A stretch of 64,000 bases of DNA from Symbiodinium sp. CCMP2592. Its lineage: Eukaryota; Sar; Dinophyceae; Suessiales; Symbiodiniaceae. The stretch covers positions 1,768,800 to 1,832,799 of the forward strand of contig CAJNDT010003446.1 in assembly GCA_905221615.1 (NCBI GenBank), given 5' to 3'. Below are positions 42,301-53,200 of the stretch, in pieces. Each line of letters starts with the position of its first letter. The stretch's first letter is position 1. The notes under the pieces were generated by a model. It did not search any database. It saw only the letters and a list, made by a program, of their open reading frames with translations, and was not told the DNA's origin. Made by a program: the position numbers and the translations under genes.

Positions 42301-43678
42301 CGCCCGATGCACCAACTAGCAACTGTCTTCCTGTATTCCAAAACGAGCGAGTCGTAGCCAGGAGCCCACTTGGAAGCGGTAATTACTAGTATCCCGTGCT
42401 AGCACTTGTTATAAGTATGGAATGAATCATTATCGAGGCCCCTTGTATTCGCCTCTTCGCAGGACCGCTACACAGAAGCTAGGGCTGCCTTGCACCAAGC
42501 ATACAAGTTGGAGGCAGGTTGCGGGGTAAACTTGGCCCTCTTATTTCGGAGTTCAGAAGACTCACGGTTCATGGCTGAGGCTTTGGGGTTAGGATTTCTG
42601 TTTCAGACTCTCTTGACGGAACTTAAACCCAGCCGCAAGCCGCTTGGGTTCCGGTTCTGACTCGGCAGATCGCCTCACCTGCTGTCTATGCAGCTTTCAG
42701 AATCGGTGACGCTCGCTTCTGATAGTCAAATCACACAGCCGTGCAAAGCACAGTGGCCGCTTTTCCTATATGCAGGCAATCAAGGATGCATTCGACCTCA
42801 CCGAAGTCGTGCTCTGGCGACAGATAGTGCATCATCGCGTTTCGACATCCTTGTAAAGTTCAGGGAAGCTGCACTTTCAGCCACATAGAGGATCGTAGAG
42901 GACTTCGAGCTGTCAGGCAGCAGTGCTCAGCCGACACTCGCAGATGTCAAGAGGACAGCCTTCCAGAATGAGCGTATCGGCGATGGAATAAGACTGCCCC
43001 TCCAAGACCTGAGCAGAGTTTGTGGGCGTTTTGGGTGCTCAGTTTCACAAGCTTAGCTACGTCTAAGGTCATCATCCACCAGCAGCTCACAGATGCTCAT
43101 CTGGGGAAGGGTGAGCTGGACAGACAGAGCTTCCGCCCTTATTTTCCGACGATTGCACAGGTGCCTCGCAGGTTGTGCATCATATCCTTCGACAGCCAGC
43201 GACCAGGTTTGTGTGCATTGAACCTGTCAGCTGTTATCGAGGTCTTGAAGCGTGTCTACGACATGAAGCAGGACGGCAATGCCGGTGCATACTACAAGCT
43301 TGCAGGGGAGCTCTTCGTGCTGGGTGAGGACTGCGAGGTTGGGATGTGCAAGAAGTGGCAGTACGATAGTCGCACGATTCCATGTGTAGGGAAGGCGCCA
43401 TATTCGTAAATAGATGCGACACGCATGTGCAGAGACGGCAGTCACGGACAACGCCCAGCACTGAGGCAGGCAAGTCGCTTCTGTTTGCGGCAGTGTCGCT
43501 TCTGGAGACCGAGTCCTCCATAGACACTTCTGGGATGGTCAAGACGTGCAAGGACTTGATCCGCAGCTCGGACAAGCATATCTCAGATTCCAGCTCACGC
43601 ACAGTTCGAAGCCATCTGCAATCAGCCGAGGATATTGTGGAGGGACCTACAAATAAGTTCCTTGCGAAAAAACTTTGA
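39316..43678 (+). CDS. secretory-pathway protein with TPR-like helical repeats, multi-exon
   Basis: Exon 1 (39316-39414) encodes MTRWACAPLFLLLFPCCGRG and ends ELASEQ, a clear signal peptide. Exon 2 (39553-39759) starts VLEEAVLEAKFFEHRERFGI and contains YRLNKADEALKEVLPACWW. Exon 3 (39938-39992) gives ALAFTRWKQGLLKALLVM. Exon 4 (41033-41177) gives LLGLAGVREKQHKLAEARES then AQEAMEKTG. Exon 5 starts at 41296 with AYDLYKQRDVENGWESS downstream. Later candidate exons: 41660-41724 (MALKLGDMEEAEAKCQDW), about 42000-42060 (LLATAFKRMGEIRMAQ), about 42463-42520 (DRYTEARAALHQAYKLEAG), 43228-43335 (YYKLAGELFVLGEDCE) and about 43468-43678 (AAVSLLETESSIDTSGMVKT). A-x-L-x-x-x-x-x-A helix pairs suggest TPR-like repeats, which bind protein partners. 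Exons 1-4 join in phase; later junctions are unresolved and 41.40-41.50 kb changes frame. Introns here start with GT. Confidence 0.65.
39417..39550 (+). mobile_element. family A element forming intron 1 of the TPR-like gene
   Basis: GGGAGTTTGCGGAAATTGGG ... CCTAGTTTCGGAAACTACC, flanked by AGGT on both sides (39413-39416 and 39551-39554). The two AGGT copies supply AG|GT at the donor and AG|GT at the acceptor. Removing 39415-39552 leaves one AGGT and joins GAG CAG to GTC CTG in frame, between signal peptide and mature domain. The copy is longer than the others (134 bp) because of runs of G (about 18) near the left end. Confidence 0.9.
40000..40032 (+). repeat. telomere-like repeat in an intron
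   Basis: AGGGTTTATAGGGTTTATAG followed by GGTTTAGGGTTTAGG, that is degenerate then exact TTTAGGG units. It lies in the large third intron (39993-41032) of the TPR-like gene. Confidence 0.75.
41178..41295 (+). mobile_element. intron 4 of the TPR-like gene, made of an inverted-repeat element
   Basis: The intron runs TTAAG|GTACTTGG ... CCGCCAG|GCTCC. Inside, ATCATAGGGACCCTTAGG at the left and CCTAAGGGTCCCCATGAT at the right are inverted complements (17 of 18), and the similarity weakly extends towards the splice sites. Splicing keeps exon 4 and exon 5 in frame (phase 2). The end sequence differs from family A, so this is a second family acting as an intron. Confidence 0.7.
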
Positions 43679-43679
43679 A

Positions 43680-44770
43680 CGCTTGCGGGCTTGCTGTTTC
43701 TCACACGAAATTTGAGCCATTGATTCCCCAGCAACATGCTGTTGCAGTTGCAGCGCCAACCTGTTCGTCGCCCGAAGGTATTTAGTCTTCTACGAGAGCC
43801 TCAGGAGCGCAGCAGTTCTCAACGGTCTCAAGCAGCTTGAAGGAGGTTTAGTATTTCCATTGAGGGGGGGGGGGGCGGGGCGGACGCAAAATGTGTCGAA
43901 CCGTTTGGCCGTTTGTTGGCTCATGTCCTGTTGGTGGACAATGAGATGAGTAAACATAGTGTGGGTTGTGGGTTAGCATGGAAATCCAACATTTTGCGAA
44001 GGTTTTGTGATTATGACTCAGAGAAGAAGCGGAGCAGCGAACATCACGATAGAACGGACGTGCAATTGCATGGCAAAAACGCACCTTTGTTCGGCAAATT
44101 GCAAACAACATTACCAGCACACTGCGTAGCTCGTGATGCTGCAGCGGCTCGTGTCGAGAGTTTGAACTTCGCCAGCGCCAGCCTCAGTTGTGCGTGTCAT
44201 GTTCACGGATTGTTTCTTGCCAGAATACCGTATGTGTAGCAGCGATCGTACAATAGAGCGCAGAATAATGCAATGCGGGATGCTCGTAGTTGGTACTTGT
44301 TACTTGCAGTTATTTCTGTTTAGGATACTATAGACTATAGCATACTGTAACTTGCTTTCTGTCCATTTACCCACCTACTTTCTTACCGACCTGCCTGCGG
44401 ACCTACCTATTTGTTTATCGACATAAACTACGCATCGATCTCGTGTACATGTGCCTTCATCTCCCGGCATCTTCTGCATTTGTAAAAGAATGCTCGGTAC
44501 CCTTATAGATCCCTTATAGGAGCCCTTCTAGATAACTTATTGTACCCCGCCTTTAATTATAGGAACCCTTTTCGATAACTTACTGTACCCCTTTAAAGGA
44601 ACCCTGCAGTAGCTCATAAGGTCTCCCTATGAACTTGCCGGCCTTCTTGCTTGGATGCACGTGGCCGCTCTCAGATTTTGGTGTGTTTTTGCCTGCCTGT
44701 TTTTGGTGCTCTAAAGGCTGAGCATGTGCTCCTGGAAAGTTTCTAGCGATGGGGGCATTGACTTGTTTTT
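43680..44770. other. no gene recognised; contains a repeat-like segment
   Basis: A run of G (43863-43873) and motif-less frames. At 44492-44605 two direct copies of a 30-nt unit (CTAGATAACTTATTGTACCC and TCGATAACTTACTGTACCCC) lie in a segment with CCCTTATAGATCCCTTATAG, similar in style to the short intronic elements. Confidence 0.4.
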
Positions 44771-44782
44771 CTTCGAGATTGC

Positions 44783-45100
44783 TTGGCATGTGAAAGATGC
44801 AGGTTTCTGTTCGTGGCAGTCTTTGGGCTGTTGGCGCATGCCTCAGGCATCAGCGAAAGTCGAAACCGTGCCATGCAACTCATAACCCACCGTTCCGAGT
44901 TCCATGCTTTGTCAAGATCTAACGAGGTACTGTTGTGCCCAGCGGTGGTCACAGGCTGGTTGTTTTGGTGGTGCGGAGATGCACATGTGCTGGAAGGCAT
45001 GTTAAACCGGAAGGTGTTGCCTTCTCGTGGCTTTTGGCTGCTGATTGCGACCAGCCTCTCGTACAGCAACAGCCTCGGCGGATTCAGGGTTGTGCCGTGA
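44783..45100 (+). CDS. candidate secreted/membrane protein exon
   Basis: The frame reads CRFLFVAVFGLLAHASGISE at the start, a signal-peptide-like stretch, then VVTGWLFWWCGDAHVLEG and GFWLLIATSLSYSNS, which are hydrophobic. It ends in a frame crossing a possible acceptor at ATTCAG|GGTTG. Family unknown; it may be the first exon of a gene continuing to 46.8 kb. Confidence 0.35.
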   Translation: MACERCRFLFVAVFGLLAHASGISESRNRAMQLITHRSEFHALSRSNEVLLCPAVVTGWLFWWCGDAHVLEGMLNRKVLPSRGFWLLIATSLSYSNSLGGFRVVP

Positions 45101-45685
45101 CTTGCAAGAGATGATCGACAGTCTCCCGCAGTGTTGGCAGGTGGCTATATGGTTTCATGGCGATCCCCATTGTCGTGCTTCTGGTGATGTGCTTGCACCA
45201 GTTCTCAGGTGCCAGATCCGACAGTCATTACGTAATCTTTGTACTGGCAGTCGGCAGGTGTGCAGCACATGAAGGGTTGCGCGGATGAACGGCGATCCGT
45301 CAGTGTTGACACTCGCAAAGGTCGCATGCCGATCCAAATGAGGTAACAAAAACCATCAGAGCTGCTCTTCCAGCACCCACTATCTACCTGCAATCCGTTG
45401 TCTATCATGGCTGCTATCAATACTATTCATACGATCATTATCATTATTGTTATTATTGCATTATCATTACTGTTAATATTGACATCATAACCTTACTTTC
45501 ATTTTATAAATTTTCATTATTCCCGTCGCAGGCAACCCGCGGGCTGAAAGTGGACTTTGCAAGGCTGGCTCGCTGAAGCCTCGGGGTTTCTCCATGGTAA
45601 GCTTGTGGTGGCTCTGAAGCCTGGAACCATATACTATATGAGGTTATACTATACCAGAGGTACCATTCTATACTGTATGTATGTG

Positions 45686-45687
<2 letters not shown>

Positions 45688-45740
<53 letters not shown>

Positions 45741-45785
45741 CATATATATATATACATATATTGTATATATATATATATATATACA
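45688..45785. repeat. (TA)n with TACATA interruptions
   Basis: AT microsatellite. Tyr/Ile frames on both strands are artefacts. Confidence 0.95.
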
Positions 45786-45837
45786 AACATGATGTGATTC
45801 TGCTGTCTGGGCCCTTTGTGTTTTGTCTCTTTCTGCA

Positions 45838-46850
45838 GGAGGCAATGCTGCACTGTTTTCTCTTCAGCTGTGGCCTTGCGCCGGGACCCCAGGATGAACA
45901 AGAATCTCACGTCCATGTACGTATACACTATGGAGACTACTGCATCTGTATATGTATGGCTTGCAGTGAAGTAAGTTAATTGGTGATGCCGGCGGATTTG
46001 GATATGGTGAGTTTCCTTTCACTTCGGGATGCAGCAGCTGTAGCATACACAATGCAGCCACCGAAGTTTAATCCTCCCTTGGTGCCGTATTTGGAGTCTC
46101 AAGTGATGCTAACATGCACATCATGTCATCTCCTGCACCACTTCCAGGTGGGCGGTTTTGGGCACGTATTGGAACTGGCAGGCTGAGGCAGAGCAGTGTG
46201 GTTTGAAGTGCTTCGATGGGTCGCGCAGACAAAGCTTGAGCCTGTGCTTGCGGCTTGGTGTTGCTTGTTTCCGATGTAGCGATGCCGCCGCGCCAGCAAA
46301 GCCTTCGAAGGAACAGTATACTGAGAGCCCTCCTAAATATAGCCGCAATGACAACGGTGACCGCAAATTTTTCAGATGGCCACGACCAATCCTCCAGGAT
46401 TGCTCCAGCGACCTCAAGGTTCACAGAGTGGGGATCATGGCATGTTGCCTGTCAATGGGTCGTTGAAGACTACAGTCTCATGGATGCCCACAACCCTCAG
46501 AATTGGCTTGGAAAGCTTCTGAGCTCGCAGGACTATGTGGAGCTTGCGGTAATCATCAGCTGGACTGGTTTGCCGATCATGTGCTGCATGTGCCCCGTGC
46601 TTCACTGTCACTGCACACGGGACGCTGCACTCGTAAGGCTGGAAAGGGGCTTGTTGGAAGCTTCGCAAGGACTTTCAACATACAGGAGTAGAAACGTTCG
46701 TCTTAGTATGAGTACTACCAGTACTAATTCCGATACTAATATTGGCATAAATATGCAGATTCACACACAGAGTGCCAGGTACTGCGTGCTGCTTTGCCTT
46801 AGCACGGCCGTGTTGGCCACCTCCGAGGCCTGGCTTGGAGCATGAAAAGC
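45838..46850 (+). CDS. unassigned candidate exons
   Basis: About 45838-45925 gives EAMLHCFLFSCGLAPGPQDE after TTCTGCAG|. About 46010-46110 gives FLSLRDAAAVAYTMQPPKFN. The frame 46255-46845 (196 codons) contains WHVACQWVVEDYSLMDAHNP and a hydrophobic segment VELAVIISWTGLPIMCCMC with clustered cysteines, then a Ser/Thr/Asn-rich tail. They may continue the protein begun at 44783. No family recognised; phases not linked. Confidence 0.3.
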
Positions 46851-46902
46851 CCGGAGTTGTGGGTTTGAAGTGACGGCTTCGGGTCCACAATCCTTATAAT
46901 TC

Positions 46903-46985
46903 TTAAGGAACAAAGATCCTACTATTTCGGAGGAACAAGGATCTTTGTATTTCGGAGGAACAAGGATCCTACTATTTCGGGTTCT
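46903..46985. repeat. three direct copies of a 27-bp unit
   Basis: GGAACAAGGATCCTACTATT followed by TCGGA, repeated about three times with substitutions. The GGATCCTACTATTT word is also the core of family A, so this may be a rearranged fragment of that family. Confidence 0.7.
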
Positions 46986-47119
46986 TTTTTGGTACGGCTC
47001 CCTCATTCTCTGAAGCCCAACGAGGAAATCGAAAGTATACCGTAACGGAATATAGTAGCAATCGTACAAGCGAAGGTTTCATGCTGAGATGTGAACAAGT
47101 AAATTCATCACATCGTACT

Positions 47120-47305
47120 GAATGAGTACATACATGACCATACATGTATATGTATGTATATATATATATGTATGTATGTATGTACCTATAAGTATTTACA
47201 TATATATATATACACATTCGCACACATACATACATACATACATACGTACATACATACGTGCATATGTACATACCTTCTTCTCTTTAAATGTGTATATATA
47301 TAATA
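47120..47305. repeat. (TA)n / (CATA)n tract
   Basis: Alternating TATA, GTATGTATGTA and CATACATACATA repeats. No coding content. Confidence 0.93.
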
Positions 47306-47309
47306 TGAG

Positions 47310-48090
47310 ATGGAGTTTATTGGTTTTACAGCACCTCCACCAGGTACAGAGTCTTGTCGCTCACACTTCGGAGATGTATAGCTCGTGCAGCGTTCTCCTG
47401 CAACTGGTGCTTCAGGGGATGCCCAGTCACATCTGTGAGTGACATGTTAACAATCGACTGCTGGCTTTGGCAACACTATTCATTGTCGAAGATGGCAAAT
47501 GCAAGCGGTGACCTGTAAAACGATAGGGGACGCCCGAAAGACGAAGCCCTCAATGCAGCAATGCTGCCATTGTAGCCCTTGGTTCCTGGCTGCTTTCAAC
47601 AGAGGGTGTTGGGAGTTTAGGATTTAGCCAGGGCGTTGCGGTTGTCAGGATGCAAAATTAGCCGATGTCCCTGCATTGGACAGAACGATACCCGAAGGAT
47701 GCTCAAAATGTAGCGCCGACTGGCCGAGAATGGCCGAGATAGGCCAGTAGCCGTTCATGTACCGTGCCAGTGCTGTTCCTTGGACCACAAGCCCGAAAGC
47801 ACCAGAACTGAAGACTCCAAACAGAACAATCCAAACATCTTTTCAAATGGGCAGAATCCCAGAAGCCTAAACCCCGGGCCTAAACCAGTTCACTGCATCA
47901 CAAAAAGCTTCGCATGCTCTCAGAAACCAGCGCTTCATGACTGCACGATGCCGCGCCCTTTCGAAATGCAAAACAGACGAAGCTCAACACCCAAAAGCTC
48001 CAAGGACATCAAAAGACCCGAATGACCCTAAATCCAAGGCCACACCCTGGAATGCTGCATGTTCTATGCTGCAGCTCCCTGCTCTAAACA
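47310..48090. other. no gene recognised
   Basis: Includes a 500-nt C- and A-rich stretch (47780-48090) with many CCTAAA, CCCGAA and AGCCTAAACC words. The open frame there is rich in Lys, Pro, Ser and Asn and has no motif. It resembles C-rich stretches at 32.7-32.9 kb and 54.74-54.80 kb. Confidence 0.35.
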
Positions 48091-48093
48091 AGT

Positions 48094-48194
48094 GGATGGT
48101 TGTCAAAATTCGGGCCCCCCGTTCGGTACTCTAAATATAAGGTGCCGTATTATAATAAGAACCCCAAAAGGGACTATAATTTTGACAACCACCT
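48094..48194. mobile_element. family B inverted-repeat element, copy 2
   Basis: GGATGGTTGTCAAAATTCGG ... ACTATAATTTTGACAACCAC, with inverted ends and the interior CTCTAAATATAAGGTGCCGT matching copy 1 at 30.8 kb. The direct repeat AAGT lies at 48090-48093 and 48195-48198. Length 101 bp, the same as copy 1. Confidence 0.82.
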
Positions 48195-48429
48195 AAGTGT
48201 ATCGTTTGTTCCAGTGTTGTCAAGTTGCAAGCATCGTAAAAGGGCTGAGGAAGCCCTAATCTGAAAACAAAACTGGTATAAACAAACTACTTCTGAGGCC
48301 TTACACACACGCACATGCTGCTTTGCACGGCAGTGTTTTTTTGCGAAATGCGAGGCGGCCGAGTCGGAATCCTTCGAGAGCTGCCAGGTTCAGAGGCAAG
48401 GGGCTTATGGTTTGGGTTCATAACTTATG

Positions 48430-48458
48430 ATATATATATATATGTATATATGTATGTG

Positions 48459-48489
<31 letters not shown>

Positions 48490-48520
48490 GTGTATATATA
48501 TATATATATATATTATGCAT
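48430..48520. repeat. (TA)n tract
   Basis: Alternating TA with GTATGTG interruptions, followed by AT-rich sequence. Confidence 0.93.
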
Positions 48521-48711
48521 TTTATGATGTGTACCATTGAATATATACTGTATAATATATACCAGGAATCCGAGAAGTTGCGAGGATTTTTGCTTTGAAG
48601 GCTTATGCTTCCAGGCTTCGGGAGCGAGCGTCACATCGTAGAAATCAATGTTTTCATCCGTTCACCGCATAGACGCCTAGCGCATGACCTGTACTATAGA
48701 GGCCGAAAAAA

Positions 48712-48802
48712 AGTACCTGTAAAGTTTCGGGGGTTCCTTATTGTAGTTATAGTACAAAAGGCCCCGAAACTCTATTCTAATTATTAAGGCCCCTATATTA
48801 TG
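48712..48802. mobile_element. family D short element, copy 2
   Basis: CCTGTAAAGTTTCGGGGGTT ... AATTATTAAGGCCCCTATAT. The interior GGCCCCGAAACTCTATTCTA matches copy 1 (35.9 kb) and, more weakly, 49120-49185, which sits inside a 140-codon open frame. Confidence 0.6.
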
Positions 48803-48891
48803 CGATCAGTTGAAGCAGTCTGATCTCTGAATCACCTGGGAGAGGCCTGCCCTTCGTCGCGGTTTGGTTCGGCAGGCTCCTGGCGCAACAG

Positions 48892-49314
48892 ATGTTCGAA
48901 CGAAGCAGCAAGCTGCGCAGTTTTTGTTGTGCCTTCTCTGTACTATTTAGTTCGGCAACATGCATGTCCTTTGATTACGCTTCGTCACTGAAGGATTGTT
49001 ATTTCAGAATCTGGCAGGTTCTGTTGAAGGCCTTCGCATCCCAGCGCTCACGAGCAGGCAGCCCCATGTCAGGAGGTTCATCTTACGAAAGGGACTTGAA
49101 TGATTCGACACACTCGTATTGGTTTTGTGGGATTCCTGATGATGGTAGTATGACACGCCCCAAACTCTATTCCCATTATACTTCGGCGTTACCGCAGTGC
49201 GTCCTGTTTATCGAAATCCTTGTGAGCATTACCTGCTTGGCAGGCATGAAGTTCTGCACAGTTTGCCGACGACAGCTTTTGAAGGTCGCCCTCCCGTGCT
49301 CAGCGGTTTCATGA
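48892..49314 (+). CDS. hypothetical ORF, 140 codons
   Basis: Open from ATG at 48892 with a hydrophobic start (LRSFCCAFSVLFSSATCMSF) and a hydrophobic C-terminal part (CVLFIEILVSITCLAGMKFC). The middle overlaps a degraded family D-like sequence, so the continuous frame may be accidental. No family recognised. Confidence 0.2.
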   Translation: MFERSSKLRSFCCAFSVLFSSATCMSFDYASSLKDCYFRIWQVLLKAFASQRSRAGSPMSGGSSYERDLNDSTHSYWFCGIPDDGSMTRPKLYSHYTSALPQCVLFIEILVSITCLAGMKFCTVCRRQLLKVALPCSAVS

Positions 49315-50086
49315 GTCACGGGCACCTCGAAGAATCTGGCAAGCCATGACGAAGTGGCATGCTACCGTGATTTCAGAGGACAACTTCGGTCGCCCCGCAT
49401 GCTGTTCGGGTTCAAGCTCGTTAAGGATCCGGTCATGAACGTGCAAGGCTTGCCCGCTTCAGCACTGCTCCACACCAGAGAGCCACGAAGAATCTCGTAT
49501 TGCAACTGTATTCTGGCAAAGGGTCTAGCCTGATGGTTTCTGCTGCATGAGAGTTCGTGGCTCAACAGCAAGGATATTCGAAGTGCCCAGCCCATGATTT
49601 TATCCGAAGCTAGGGTGCTCGGTACCTATACAAGCAGCTAACTCTAGCGTTTGTTGTTGCCCTAAACCCTAAACCGTCAATCGTAAGATTGAGGACCCTG
49701 CTATCCTGCGGTCTTCAGTAGTTCGTGAAACTCCCAGACCCGGCCTTGCGGAGACCCAGCCTGACATGGCAACAGAAAACCTGCTGGCTGCGGCGAAACG
49801 GGTGCCGACCCAAGCCTGGTTTGGGCACATGGCACAAAGCTAAACAAAAATATATATATATATATATATATCTTGCACCGGTAAACTGCATGTAGAATAC
49901 CCAGCTAGAACATGTAACTAGAGAGTACTTCAGTAGGTCGTGTCAAAGTAGTAGATGTGCCGTGTCATTTGTTGTTGTTGGTGTTGTCGCCTTGCAAGGT
50001 TTGGACAGATGTCTCAGCACAGATCAAGGCCTGGGGGTCTCTTGTTTCAGGGTTCAGGACTCAGGATGATTGAGCAGCAGCCACAT

Positions 50087-50188
50087 CAGAGTGTCCGAAA
50101 ATGGGAGACCCTAATATAGTACCCAAAATGGTAGGATCCTTATCATGAGGACCCCGAAATAAGGTGCCCCCAATTTTCGGAAACTCCC
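50087..50188 (-). mobile_element. family A element, copy 6 (inverted)
   Basis: CAGAGTGTCCGAAAATGGGA ... CCAATTTTCGGAAACTCCC with the core TAGGATCCTTATCATGAGGA. The direct repeat ACAT lies at 50083-50086 and 50189-50192. It sits 31 nt before a candidate exon, so probably in an intron. Confidence 0.87.
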
Positions 50189-50219
50189 ACATCTTCTGGG
50201 GCATCAAGACTCCACGCAG

Positions 50220-53200
50220 GCAGCTGACGAGCCGAAAGAAGGCACGTTGCTGCCAGTGGACGAGTTGAAGAAGGCAGATGGACATGAGTTTCTAAGCACG
50301 AAAATGTGGCTGAGACGCCGTTGCAAGCGCCCGAACTGCAATTTAGTCTTCGACACCGGGAGGTCTCGAAGTACCTACAACACACGCTGACGAAATTTGG
50401 AGCGTCGGCAACAGCTGTGGCGGATGCAGAGGACGCATTTGTCCCCGAACTCGCTTATATGTTTCATGCCATGCAGCATGGGGTTTGGATGTTTCGCTGG
50501 CGGCGCCCTCGTTTTCCGCGTGTTCAACCGTCCTTTCTTGCCGATGTGGTTCTAACACACAAGACAGAGTGCCTGCTGAGCTGCACTGCTTTGTTTGTAC
50601 AGGGAGGGGCCTTAGATTCACAGCTCAATCAGCAGCTGTGCACCAAAATGCATGCAAGCCGGTGGCGCACAGGCATTCGTGACAATGTGTTTTGGCATTG
50701 TGTCTGCAGGAGGCGAAGAAAGGACTCACCCCGATTGCACAGGAGGCAAGTGTTGAGCCAGGACGGCTAGGATCTTTAGTGTTTTACCGGTCTGCAGAGT
50801 TGCCGCTGCTGGAGTCGAACTCACAGCATTCTTAGAATCGAACATTACTTCAGTACTTGGCTCGGTGAAATGGGAGCTTCCGAAAACTAGGGGTACCTTA
50901 TTTTGGGGTCCTTATAATAAGGATCCTAGTAGTTAGGTACTATAGATTAGGGTCCCCTGTTTTCGGAGACTCCCAAAGGTGTTCGGCAGTTTCCCCTGAA
51001 CTCGCAAGGTGGTCAAAGCCTACACCGCCGCTGCTGGAACCCTGATGTCTCTGTCTGGTGGAGCAGGCCCGTGACCTGTTTCTGTTGATGATGTAAATCC
51101 TGCATTATCTTAAGGACCCTAAAACATGGGAATTATGCTATATTCCTTATTATGGATAATGCAGGATTTATATCATCAACCGTTCCACCTTATTCGGCCA
51201 GCTGGAAGCGTCTCCGGAGAAACTAATCAGAGACAACCAAGGAGACAATTGTGGGTACATGCCCCGTAAATAACCCGGACCCCCGCAAATGCGCAAGTCA
51301 CATGTTTGAAAATATTTGCGGAACACACAGTCGGAGACGAGTTCAGAACGCGTTTACACTTTTCTGGCGACGCTCGGAGGTGCATGCTTGGCAGCAGAGC
51401 TCAAGGAGTTTTCGGTTGAGACTTCTTTCCATGTTGCATGGGCTTCAGCGCATGTATTGCGCATGAGCTCATCTTGATGGAAAGGTAGTTCCCTAAACCC
51501 TAAACCGTTTCATGTACAGTAGCACGGTGCCTCGGGATTTCGCATTCAGATGGTGCGAGGATGCCGGGAGCGGCCTGGCAGATTCTTTGGAGGCGCCCAC
51601 CTGCCTTTGCAACGGTCGTGCATCAAATATCCACTGTGGATCGTGCTCCACCTCTTGTGACTATAATTGCTCAACCCTAAACTAACAACTCCCAAGCGAA
51701 TGGAAACGAACCCTGAAAAGAAACAATAAACCCTGGATCCCAACCCGTTTCCTCCACTACGGTTGATGATACAAATCCTGCATTACCCAAAATAAGGAAT
51801 ATGCCATAATTCCCATAGTTTAGGGCCCTTAAGGTACTGCAGGATTTATATCATCAACAGTATGACTTCTTTTGCAGGCACTGGGCAACGCTGTGTTGAC
51901 CCCTGGCCTGGCATCTTGTGCGGCAAAGGCGCCCGGTGCACGCAACATCTGCATCCCCAGATGAAGCCTGGGCCTGTGCACTTAATGAACGTGACGTTAT
52001 AGTTATATAGTTGTAAAGTTATATATATATATATATATATATGTAGTTAATATGGTTATATGGTTATATAGTTATATACTTATATACTTATATACTTATA
52101 TAGTTATAGTTTTCCTGTAGCTGACAGAAGGTACTAATATCATTTTCGTCATATTCGCACCTTCGGTGTACCATCGGTAGGCGCTGCAAGCGGCTGGCAA
52201 TTTCGAGCGAGTCTCCACGCAGAACCGAGCGGCCATCAGAAGGACCGCTTGTGGACTGTCTCTCATTCAAGTTGCTGAACCCAGGGCACTTCAGATGCCA
52301 GGCGATTGCTGAAGAATTTGGCGATGCTCCGTGATGCCAACCGTGAGATGCAGCAGGACAAGTTCGGGATATCAAACAGCTGCAGGTTGCAAACATCCGA
52401 GATCACGGAAGCTCCAAATCCAAAAACATCAGAAGTGTGTACGCGGGTGTTCACTTCAGCCATTGTTAATAAGGTGTTGCCGACCTGCTTCTTACCCGAC
52501 CTTTCCTGCAGGAGATTGAAAACGCAGACAAGAAGGGTCTCGGCACCGTGGAAGTTCTCAGCGGGGACGAGGTCCACGAATCGCGACCTTTCGCTTGCTG
52601 ATGTCTCCCCTGAACCTCGAAGCCCGGAATGTTGCACTGCAGGAGCTTCTGGAAGATGAAGATGATTTGTGCAGCGCCTTTCAAGAAACCATGCTGCCTT
52701 CCGAGAGGTGCCTAAAACCTGAGATTGAGGGATGTTGAGGGTTGATTGCTGCCCTCAGCGATCAATAGCGCAGAGGCCATGATGACCAGTTACAGGCTGA
52801 GCGCGAAGTTGCTTTTCTTCATGTGGGGTGTTGGCGAAGAAGTTCACTTCGAAGTACCTTGTCAGTGACACGGACGGCTCGAGGGACAGTGACAATGCGG
52901 AAATGTGTCACATGGGGCAGCTTGTGTTGAACGCCTTTGGACGGACATTGTTGTGTGGCCTGTTGGGCACAAGCGGCCAAGTTCGGATAGCTGGTGCTAG
53001 GTACGAAATCTTTGCTTGTGAGAGCGTCAAAATCCAGATCCGGACTGCTGTGGCCAGATTTAAGCTCGCCGGCAATAAACCGGTGAAGGGGTGGCCGGGG
53101 GGGGGGGGGCGGGATGGCCAGAAATTGGTGATCTTCCTTGCTGCAAACTTCCCTACACGCTCTCCATCTTGCGAATTAGATCGGGGAAGTGGCCGGCGAC

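Noticed and set aside
49120..49190. Third full copy of family D
   Set aside because: Only the middle (CCCCAAACTCTATTC) matches convincingly; the ends are not recognisable, so it was mentioned but not listed as an element.
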